NCBI GenBank assembly: GCA_001584585.1
Contig: LSYV01000013.1
Location: forward strand, 862,034 to 874,035
Source of the DNA: Gonium pectorale
Lineage: Eukaryota; Chlorophyta; Chlorophyceae; Chlamydomonadales; Volvocaceae
Length of the DNA: 12,002 bases
Reading direction: 5' to 3'
The position numbers and the translations under genes were made by a program. Shown in pieces: positions 1 to 8,036 of this stretch (position 1 is its first letter; the number at the start of each line of letters is the position of its first letter). The notes beneath the pieces are model-generated. The model made no database searches. It worked only from the letters and a program-made list of their open reading frames with translations, and was not told the DNA's origin.

Positions 1-2640
1 CAGAAGGGCGACGCGCCTCCGATGGGACCGGCGGCTCACCGTGCCTGCCCCTCAGCGGCCCGGAGAATAGGGTACCGGGTACCCACCTGCAACGTGTCCC
101 ACAGAAGAAAAAGGTACGGTACCGGTAGAGGCCATGTTCCGTTGCATCATGCCACGGGTGTTGAGCGAGACCCAGTGAGAGCTGCAAAGAGGGCAGCAGA
201 GAAGCGGCTGCTGGGTGCCTGGGGCCTGTGACGGGTGGCGCCTTCGCTTACGTCAGTAAGGTCAGTGCTTGCTCCCGAAACAATGTGTTGCGGCAGGGTG
301 TGTTCATTCCCCGAGGCTCCTGCGGTTAACAATTTTTCGTTCCACCCGTCCTGCAACCCGTCATATCTGTGATCTGAGATAGACATGGCCGCCTTATAGC
401 TGGCAATGGTCATGCACGATGCCACGTTGCGCTGCGCGCTGGTCCCCGTGGGCGACCAGCAGGCTCGGCTTGTGGCCTTCGGGCGGCAGTGTGGCCGGCG
501 CTGTGATGCCAGCCCGATGGCAGGACTCAGGACAAGTAGCGGGGCCAAATGGCCAAAGGCGTACACGTATGCAGCGGCAGTAGCAGCCGATGCGACGTGC
601 AGACGCATTTTGGGCTGGGTGCACACTGTGTGGACTCGGTGTGGCCTTATCCAGCTGAAGGTAGGGGCATTAGTTGGCGCAGCGATCAGGGCTTGAGGTA
701 CTGTCGTACATGGCGAGTTGAGCACTGGAGGAGCCCCTTTTCGACTTGCATAAACCAATACCAACGGACTGGCTTTGTTTCTGGCAAGACCAGGTGCTTG
801 ACAGGGGATTGCCGTAGTGGCCTGTCATACCAGGGAGGTGACACGGTGTGTTTTACCGTACTGTGCAAGCATAGTTGTCGGTTGGCGCCTAAGCGCAACC
901 CAATTTATCCTAAGAGTACATGGTAGTGTCGTATTATCATTGTGTCGGTTATGTGGTTGTGAGCTTTGTATCTGGACATGGCGATATCGAGCGGTGGATC
1001 AAGTTGGAGGTTTGCCGGACGGACGGCAACTCAGACAGACAGACTTCGTTACAGTACCCCCGACGCTGGGGGACCCGGCCTGCCACCGGGAAATTACTGC
1101 GAAAGTACGGGCAGCAAGGCAGCACCAGCAGACAAACCAAGCAATGAAACAACTGCCGAGCCTTCAGGCCGCAAGCGCGCTTGTGTCGCCGCTTCTCTGC
1201 TCCCCTGACGTGACTTGTCGTTGAGCTAGACAGTAAGCCCGGTGCAGCTCTAGGAGCTTGCATCAGTGTAACCCCGTGTGCATTCTCCGCTCGAACCATC
1301 GCCATTCTTTAACCGGAATACTCAGCGAGGCAGGACGTCGCGAACCCTGTGCGCTGTTGTCAACCCGGTTGTCTCTCAGGCTTGTCTGTCGGAGCTGCGT
1401 GTGCGCGGTGCATCTGCACAGCGTTCTCCGAGACTTCGCCTGTGGAGTACTCTCGGCGACCCAGCCAAGTCTGCCGCATGCACGTAAAACGCACGTTGGA
1501 CGGTCAGTGTGCACGACAGGCCACGGGACATTGCTGCCCTTCAATTCACTCGGATGCGTGGGTTGACGGATGGGATGGATGGATGTTCTCAACCTGTTAC
1601 AAACCATAGAAAGATTTCTTCTGTTCCCGAGACAATTGACTCAAGAATATGTCATTCGGCGTTTTCTTCTCGTATTGTAGAATGCACGTCGGGAAAGTAA
1701 CAACCCAAACGCATGAATAGAGCGCAACATGTACGGCCTTATTTGAGTGTATGTATCACCAGAGAGCCATCACGTGAAGCCCATCAGGCCTGGTGCCGAC
1801 TCCAACGGGTAGCGACATCCATGTCGGGCCCCGTCCCACCCAAGCAAATGAAGAGAGTAAGGGAGGAGTGTGTCTACCTCATCACCGCCCATCGTCCCAT
1901 CCACTTGCACTACGCCGTTCACGTCGTCCCCGCTTGGCGCAGGCATCACCGCATGGCGCTCCTTCCCTCTCGAAGATAGGGAACTTCAACGAAAGAATGT
2001 AATCTTGTACCATCTCCTGCCCGGCACCTATAGAACCTATTGAGGCTGCACATTGCGAGTCTACCTGTGATGAAGATGTCCACCAGCGTTCCCGATCGAC
2101 CAAGCACGCGCAACGGCACAACAGCCAGTGCCTCAGCATGTAGCGGACGCAAGGTCGAAGCCCGGTCACCGACACGTCACCGTTATCAAGCATCCCAAAC
2201 AACACTCTTTCAAGCAAGGTCTGCGGCAGTCAGCAGCGGTCCGCGGGTCCCACCGTAAGTCCAATCGAGTACAAGTCTTCATACGTACCTGCCCGCAACG
2301 GCACGTCATGAGAATGTTCCGGACACCTTCCAGACCAGCAAAGCAACCACATTGACTGGCCAGCACACACACAGACACACACGCACTCTTCACGTAACAG
2401 GCGCAGAAGCTACAAGGACAGATTTAAGAAGTACACCGACGCACGTTCAATCGTAGGGCATAAGACAGCGAAGTACTGCAAGAGGGGTGAGCATATTGTA
2501 CAGGCGTGGCTCCACAGCAAGGGACCACATGCGACGCGTGCATGATACAACTACAGCGCCCACTCGAGGCCATGGCCTAATGAACGCACAACACTACTAA
2601 CCTCCGAGCGCCAGCCCAGAAGCGCATGCACCAACGCCAC
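1..2640. other. Region without an assignable gene
   Basis: Sequence here is less GC-rich than the coding exons, and open frames are short and overlap on both strands. Small simple repeats occur: an ACAG-type run at 1032-1044, a GGAT-type run at 1568-1585 and an imperfect CA run at 2364-2386. On the minus strand a good donor (CAG then GTACGT, 2288) faces an acceptor (CTGACTGCCGCAG, ending 2221) only 68 bases away. The flanking frames (ending NILMTCRCGQ and beginning TLLERVLFGMLDNGD) could be exons, but I cannot extend them into a gene. Confidence 0.5.
147..608 (-). CDS. Weak uncharacterised ORF, 153 codons from ATG
   Basis: This is part of the longest open frame in the first 2.6 kb; the frame stays open upstream to about 764 but has no ATG there. 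The first 35 residues include a hydrophobic, Ala-rich stretch (AYVYAFGHLAPLLVL) that could span a membrane. The rest is polar and low in family-like features. Third-position GC is lower than in the RSH exons. A frame of this length is uncommon but possible by chance. No family recognised. Confidence 0.18.
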   Translation of the reverse strand: MRLHVASAATAAAYVYAFGHLAPLLVLSPAIGLASQRRPHCRPKATSRACWSPTGTSAQRNVASCMTIASYKAAMSISDHRYDGLQDGWNEKLLTAGASGNEHTLPQHIVSGASTDLTDVSEGATRHRPQAPSSRFSAALFAALTGSRSTPVA

Positions 2641-2649
2641 GCGCCGCAA

Positions 2650-2654
2650 TTACA
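2650..2654 (-). promoter_or_regulatory. Possible UGUAA-type poly(A) signal of the RSH gene
   Basis: The minus strand reads TGTAA about 100 bases after the RSH stop codon. UGUAA is the usual polyadenylation signal in chlorophyte nuclear genes, and the distance would give a short 3' UTR. A five-base match is expected by chance about once per kilobase per strand. The neighbouring membrane protein gene shows no such signal within 500 bases of its stop, so support is modest. Confidence 0.35.
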
Positions 2655-2752
2655 CCATGAGCACCGTCAGAAACAGGCGCCGCCAACGTAGCAACTGCCG
2701 AGCAACTGCGGGCTCAGGGGAGCGCGTGGGGCTGAGAGCCTGCGCCTGGCCC

Positions 2753-5700
2753 CTAGAGTCCCGCCAGCTGCGCGGAAGAGCGACTGGGCGCACCCAGCTG
2801 CAACGTTGTATGCAAGCCGTCCCGTCCGTACACCTCCAGCTCCCCCAGTCCGAACTCGCCGCCATAGCTGCGTTCAAAGCCCGTGCTCAGGCCGTCGGGC
2901 GAGCTGTCCGCGGGCGCCGCCAAGTCCTCGTCGTCCTCCTCTGCGACAGCCGCCAGCGACCAGCCCGCAGACGCGGGCCTGTCAAAGGAGCTCCGCGAGA
3001 GCACGGTCGCGAGCGGCTGGACCTGAACGATGTCGCCGCTCTGCAGAGCGGCCTCGCCCGCCGGCAGCCGGTTGTTGACCGTCAGCGCAAAGCCGGGCTG
3101 CGCGCCGAGCCCCAGCTCCCGCCACAGCTGGTCCGCCGTGGTGCCGAGCGGGTAATCCTTGGTCTCCACGCCATCGCAGGTCTGCAGCAGCACGCTGACC
3201 TCCGTCTTGGCGGGGACCTGGAGCTTGAAGCGGTGGTGGCGAAGGAAGGGGTCGAGCAGCTCGCCCTGCTTCTCCTCGGGCGCGTCCAGGTACGCCACGC
3301 CCAGAGACGTGAGCGAGCTGTCCGTGGGCGGGCTGCCATGCGGCCGGACCTTCTTGTCGTGCACGCCCAGCTTGTAGTGCGTCAGCCAGCGCTTGTACTG
3401 TGTCTCCTGAGGGAACGGAAACAGGGAGGCGAAGGACCACAGGTCAGCGTCACAGCTACCAAGACAGGCGTGGGTCTCCTTATGCATACAACGACAAGGG
3501 CTGCGTTGGTTCAGACAGGCACAAGCCCCAACAGCACGGGATGTTATGCGGTGATGGCCTAGAGACAACGTGATGCTGCCTTTGCCCACCTTCTCGAGCC
3601 ACTGGTCCTCGCTGTCAAGCTTCTCCTTATATTTCCAGTGCGCCGCGAAGCCGTACTCGGCAATGTAGTGCATCTTGTGCGTACGGATTTGAACCTGTCG
3701 GACCAACGGATGCACACATCCTCGGCATGAACTTGCGTTGTAGCAACGAACTTCCGTTGCTGCAGTACTCGTTTGAAGCACAATCCAACCCCCGAGTAAG
3801 GCACGTCCGAAACAGCGGCAAAGCGAATCCATGCCATCAAGGGACTGTCTCACCTCCACCGGCACGCCGCCCTCGCCATAGACTGTCTCGTGCAGCGACT
3901 GGTAGCCGTTGGGCTTCTTGATGTCCTTGATGAAGTCTTTGCTGCGCTCGGGCATGCAGCGGTAAGCGCTCTGCACGCCGCGCAACGCGGTGTAGCACTC
4001 GTGTTTGGACGAGACAATGACGCGGAGGGCCATCAAGTCATAGATCGAATCGAGCGACTCGGATGTCAGCGGCTTGCCGTCCTTTTGCAACTTCGAGTAG
4101 ATGCCGTACAGGTTCTTGGGCCGGCCGCTGATGTCCTCGTACGCAACGCCCTGCTCCTGCAGCTCGAGCTTGATCTTGTTGATGGTTGCCTCCAAGGCAG
4201 CCGGGTCCTGACGGGAGCCGACCGCCCCCTTGAGCCAAGTGTACTCCTGCGGCAAGTCCAGTTCGATGAAAAGAGTAAGCCATCGTGATGGGTGCGATTG
4301 CGGCAGGGAACAAATCAGCCAAAGCAATCCCTTCTTCAGAGGCCAAATTTAGAAGCCCACATTGACGGATACAACAGATGCGAACGTGTTCATACTTCCC
4401 GATTCCCGAGTTCCGCTCTTGAACACCCCCGGACAGACGAATGAGGTGCTCAACGCATGGTTACCACACTGGATATTCCCAATGAGCCCCTGGCCAAACA
4501 GACCGTGCCAAGCCAGCGCACCTCAGGATGCAAAACGCTGAACGCGAGGTCCTCCAGCTCCGCCTTCAGGCACCACACGCCCAGCCGGTTCGCCACGACC
4601 GAGTAGACCTCCAGCGTCTCGCGCGCGAGGGCCTCCTGCCGCTCAATGGGCAGCACGCGGATGGTTCGCATGTTGTGAATGCGGTCCGCCAGCTTGACAA
4701 GCACCGCCTTCACGTCCTCCATAGCGACCAGCATGCGCCGAAACGTCTCCTCTGTAAAGGAGCCTGAGCCGTTGTGCTGCCGGTACAAACGGCTCATCTC
4801 GCTAATGGTGTTGACGCGGTCCAGCACATTCACGACTGACATGGGCATGAATTCCTCAATCTGCGAGCGGAACATGTCGCTGGCGAGGCACTCGTGCAAC
4901 AGCCCTGCTGCAACGGTCTCGGCGTCCAGGCCTAGCCCAGCCAGAGTCTCAGCGACCTGCATGCAAAAGAGGTGGGGGGACAATTAAGCAGCAACGGATG
5001 GATTTCATGGCGGCAGCACTGGTGGTGCCGCGTAGGCGGCGCGCACGCCCAGACTGAAGGTACAAACCCAACGCGCCGTCTGGTTCCCGACGCCACATGC
5101 TATTACAAAAGCAATCCCCCGGCAAATAGGTAGTTTTGCAAGACCAACCAACCTGCACGCAGTGGCTGAGCAGCGAGTCGCCATTCTTCCGGAACTGGGA
5201 CTGGTGTGCTCGCGCAGCGAGTCCATACGCGTTCACGACAAGCTCATTGCTGAAGACCGCATGCTTGGCCTGAGGGGGCGAGCGTGCCGATGGCGAAAGG
5301 GCTACATTGAGCATCAGACAAGCGGGTGGCAAGCGGAGCGACCATGGAGAAGCACTTTGTACAAAGCCGCTGAGACAGCAGCGCCGAGAAAGCATGGACG
5401 AGTCCTTGCGCAGAGTCATGGCCTGGGATGATGTCAGGGCCTGAAGCGACACAACAAAAATCATCCAACGCATATAATATGTACCTGAGCTTTGCGGAGC
5501 AGGTCAAGCGGAATGCCGGGGAAGAAGACCGAAGGGTCCGCAGCAGCCGGCAACGAGGGAAGCGGCGCCGGGAGCACGTCATGCTCCTGAGGACAAGGGG
5601 AAATGCACATCGTCAAGCTGTAGCTGTTGCGGCTTAGGAAGGCGGTCGGTCGGGAAACCCTGATCCCTGACATCAACTTGCCTTGGTGACCTCGCTGCTT

Positions 5701-6113
5701 AGCGCCCGGCTCAGCAGGCCCCGTTGCGCCGAGCTAGTACCGATAGAGCGAGCAGAGAAGCCAAAAGCAGTTTCCGAGAACGCGGTCGCGCTGCCCACGC
5801 TGAAGCCGAAGGTGACTGCCGGTGCGCTGGCCTGAGCAGCGGACTGGCTCTTGGGCAGGTCCTTGGGCGATGACGACGCCACGGACCTCCGCCGGCCGCT
5901 GGTGCTCAAGCTGTACCTTTGAAAGTCCTCAGCGGAGGGGGCCACAAAGCCGTCGAGCGCACCCGCGCCCGAAACTCGCGAGCCATTTGGCGCGGGCCCC
6001 GACGACCTCCCGCTGGAAACGCGCTTGGTGCCAAAGGGAATGGGCGTCGACCTCGTGAGAGGTGACGTTGCCAGGTAAAAGCCTTGGGTCGGCACCGAAT
6101 ACGCAGCGGCCAT
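2753..6113 (-). CDS. RSH: Plastid-type RelA/SpoT homologue, (p)ppGpp synthetase with degenerate hydrolase domain
   Basis: The product should make (p)ppGpp from ATP and GDP/GTP, probably in the chloroplast. Exons on the minus strand are 6113-5682, 5586-5485, 5269-5153, 4956-4522, 4246-3854, 3694-3590 and 3406-2753, joining to 745 codons ending in TAG. The ATG at 6113 has an in-frame TAG just upstream and is followed by GCC. Residues 1 to about 140 are rich in Ser, Ala and Arg and poor in acids, like a transit peptide plus linker. The HD domain (about 179-340) keeps R205, H214 and D308 (LADRIHNMRT), but the HD motif is H238-E239 and the usual following E-D pair is A-S. The synthetase domain (about 385-528) has GRPK (403-406), catalytic D432 in YDLMALRV, an RXKD motif (RSKD, 463-466), KKPNGYQSLH, E493 joined across a splice to VQIRT, and EYGFAAHWKYKE. 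A TGS-like domain covers about 598-662, followed by an acidic tail. I see no ACT domain or EF-hands. Family membership is secure; the transit peptide and loss of hydrolysis are inferred. Confidence 0.93.
5587..5681 (-). other. Intron 1 of the RSH gene, GC-AG type
   Basis: Exon 1 ends with AAG and the next bases are GCAAGT, a typical GC-AG donor that matches U1 snRNA apart from the C. The acceptor is TTGTCCTCAG followed by GAG CAT GAC. Splicing here keeps the frame in phase 0. The only nearby GT alternative, three codons earlier (GAG then GTCACC), also keeps frame but is a poor donor. The other five introns of the gene use GT-AG. Confidence 0.65.
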
Positions 6114-6381
6114 CGATGCCTAGGGTCGGAGTTGGAGTTCGAGGTTCGGGTCGGCGAACTGCTGAGACTGCTTCTGGTGCTTTTGGCTCAGGCTAGAGAG
6201 GTGCATTTTGAGAAGCGGAAGGCAGAGCTTTAGAGCGCCATTAGCGGCAACTCTTCGGGTACCAGGGCAGCGGGCAGAGACAGGCTTGGGGATGAGAGTA
6301 AGGATGCGGGCGTGTTTCGTAATATCTGTCTTCGTGTTTGGTATGTTGCGGAATGGCGAGGGTTGACAGGGCCATTGGAGA

Positions 6382-6393
6382 ACGTCATGACGT
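6382..6393. promoter_or_regulatory. 12-bp palindrome with two TGACGT half-sites upstream of RSH
   Basis: ACGTCATGACGT is a perfect palindrome about 270 bases upstream of the RSH start codon. Each arm carries the TGACGT/ACGTCA core bound by bZIP factors (CRE or as-1 type) in plants and animals. Binding and function are inferred; only the palindrome and its position are seen. Confidence 0.4.
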
Positions 6394-6428
6394 ACGAGCG
6401 CGGCCTTTGGCTTTGAGTTTACGCGCGC

Positions 6429-6445
6429 GCGCCAAACGCGCCAAA
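6429..6445 (-). promoter_or_regulatory. Two tandem E2F-like sites upstream of RSH
   Basis: The nine-base unit GCGCCAAAC repeats directly here, giving two TTTGGCGC matches on the minus strand (6436-6429 and 6445-6438). Each fits the E2F/DP consensus TTTSSCGC exactly. They lie about 315-335 bases upstream of the RSH ATG, in the same orientation as the gene, and 36 bases beyond the TGACGT palindrome. In plants and green algae E2F sites mark genes active at the G1/S transition; that role here is inferred. Confidence 0.4.
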
Positions 6446-6883
6446 CGCGCCTGCTCAGGCAACTTGTATGCCTTAGAGCTATTGGAATACGTAAGCGAGT
6501 GGGGCGCGCTGCCGACCGTCAAAGTTCCTGCAGCAGCGAACCAAAGGCGCTGTCGTGAGGGGCGGCTGCACACCTGCCTGACCTGAGAAGCGCAATCATT
6601 TTACATATGCTTTCTCCTACATGTACAAGTATGTGGTTGCGCCGAGCATCGGGGTACGCGCCATGCGCACCCGGGCCGACACCCGTCACGTAACCTTCCC
6701 TTGCCCACAACGCCGCGGCGACACGCGTCATCCGTCACGCTTCTTTGCCGCCGAGGGCTGCGGCAGCGGGAACAGTGCCGCCGCGGGAGTGCATAGGAGG
6801 GCCAATACACAGGCATACCGCACAGGCCTAGAAGGCTTGACAGGCTCGACATGTCAAATCCAATGAAATACAACACAACAGTG

Positions 6884-6915
6884 CGTGCGGTGGAACGGAT
6901 CCGTTCCACCGCACG
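6884..6915. repeat. Perfect 32-bp palindrome
   Basis: Sixteen bases on each side of the centre (between 6899 and 6900, in the middle of GGATCC) are exact reverse complements with no loop. Pairing stops at 6883/6916, a G-G mismatch. It lies in the RSH / membrane protein intergenic region, about 770 bases upstream of the RSH start. No coding gene or known transposon end covers it. It could extrude as a cruciform, bind a dimeric factor, or be an assembly fold-back. Confidence 0.9.
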
Positions 6916-7140
6916 GATGCAGTCGGGGGCGTTTGCATAGGGCCACCATTTGCTGCATATAGTGCAGCTTGTGCGCGACCTAGGGGTCCGCGTGAGGTTG
7001 ACTGCGTCTTCGGGGGGGCCAAGCATGTAGCCCGCTACAGCAACGGAAGAAACCACCGCACCATCACGAGGTCGTCCTCTGAAGGGCATGCTCCGGTCGA
7101 CATCCGCCGGCTTCAAATTTCAATCAGCACGGCTCGCACC

Positions 7141-7524
7141 ATGCCGCTCGGTTCCCGCGTCATTATTATCGGAATACCCAGGGACGTAAGCGCCGCAGTC
7201 ATGGGGCTAATTCGTGCCAATGCTGCGGACCTGCAAGATATCATGAAAGCTTTGTCATGTGTAATAGTGGAACGCAGACGGGACACCGCACAGCTGAAAC
7301 GCCTATGCCGTACGACCACACGGCCACTCTCTTGGGCCAGCTTCCTCTTCCACTGCAGACTTCTCTTTTGTCAGCCCCCACCAAAAGCTGGCGGACTTGT
7401 GTGGAGCGTCTGTCGGCGTCCCATGGCATCTACGATAGCTCGCTGTAGCGCACATGCCGCACGTGTGCACCCCTCAGTTGTCACCCGAGCCTTGGTGCCC
7501 GCCGATTGCACGAGCACCGCTTGA
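7141..7524 (+). CDS. Weak uncharacterised ORF, 127 codons
   Basis: An ATG in fair context (CACCATGC) opens a 127-codon frame. The first 40 residues look protein-like, with RVIIIGIPRDVSAAV followed by a helix-like LIRANAADLQDIMKAL stretch. The second half is rich in Arg, Cys and Ser and resembles random translation. Codon use is less GC-biased at third positions than in the RSH exons. I do not recognise a family. It could be a short gene, one exon, an old coding fragment, or chance. Confidence 0.18.
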   Translation: MPLGSRVIIIGIPRDVSAAVMGLIRANAADLQDIMKALSCVIVERRRDTAQLKRLCRTTTRPLSWASFLFHCRLLFCQPPPKAGGLVWSVCRRPMASTIARCSAHAARVHPSVVTRALVPADCTSTA

Positions 7525-7560
7525 CCTCGCACAGACCAGCCAACAACACAACGGTAACGC

Positions 7561-8030
7561 TCCATCCTGCTGTCTCGCATCCATCCTCTCCGTCTCACCC
7601 TTCATCTCCGCCTCCCTACTCCAGGAACCTCCCGGCAACTGGCACGTAGATAAGGAGCAAATAGCCGGCGCTTTGTATGTGCCCCCCGGGGTGTCCTCTC
7701 CCGCAAGTGTCCAAGCCCTGCCCCCTCCCGCCCCAGCGTCCGCTCCATCACGCTCCCACCATCGCTCGCGCATCCTCGCTATCCATACCGTACCACATTT
7801 GCCTGCTCCATGACGCCACCGGCTGCCCACGCTGTCCGGCGCAGGCAGCGCGTCAGCTCTGCTTCCGCTCCCGCTCCCGCTCACCTCCTGCCTCCACTCA
7901 TCGTATCTTCCCCGCACCCGTCTGCGGCCCGCCCGCGCCATCGCATCCGCCCCTCCGCAGGCGGGTTTTATCCAACGAAGCAGCGCCACCGGCTGCCGGA
8001 CTTTGCCGGACTTTTTCTCCTTCTCACATA
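7561..8030 (+). other. Pyrimidine-rich stretch, plus strand
   Basis: The plus strand is strongly enriched in C and T: counted 60-base lines are 82% (7561-7620), 68% (7681-7740), 70% (7741-7800) and 78% (7861-7920) pyrimidine. It includes hexamer-like CCGCTC repeats (about 7864-7880) and acceptor-like ends such as CTACTCCAG (7617-7625) and CCCCTCCGCAG (ending 7960). The same bias marks the 5' untranslated and intron sequence of the membrane protein gene on its own strand, so this stretch may mark a plus-strand transcript. No gene can be joined to it. Confidence 0.4.
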
Positions 8031-8036
8031 GCGGCC

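Larger units (their letters stand above)
6451..8036. other. Intergenic region between the membrane protein gene and RSH
   Basis: This 1.6 kb separates the 3' end of the membrane protein gene from the upstream region of RSH. It contains the 32-bp palindrome, the weak ORF at 7141-7524 and a pyrimidine-rich plus strand from about 7561 to 8030. Other open frames on both strands show no family features. No TATA box close to the RSH start is evident, and no UGUAA or AAUAAA signal follows the membrane protein stop within about 500 bases. Confidence 0.5.

Noticed and set aside
69..131. Cluster of GGTACC-type short palindromes
   Set aside because: The elements are six bases long, irregularly spaced and do not form a larger symmetric structure.
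2753..3000. EF-hands in the acidic C-terminal tail, which would make this a CRSH
   Set aside because: The EEDDED cluster is not a DxDxDG loop and no paired helices are seen.
2657..3562. 301-codon plus-strand frame
   Set aside because: It lies opposite the last RSH exon and intron 6. Its Arg/Leu-rich translation is the usual shadow of a GC-rich coding strand, while the minus strand carries clear TGS and synthetase-linked motifs.
2753..4327. Reading the 524-codon minus-strand frame as one uninterrupted exon
   Set aside because: Two in-frame stretches (3853-3695 and 3589-3407) interrupt conserved motifs and have GT and AG ends. Removing them restores E-VQIRT and WLEK-ETQYK exactly, so they are introns that happen to lack stops.
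2753..6113. Bacterial origin of the relA/spoT-like sequence
   Set aside because: Six introns, an N-terminal transit-like region and no ribosome binding site or operon neighbours show a eukaryotic nuclear gene.
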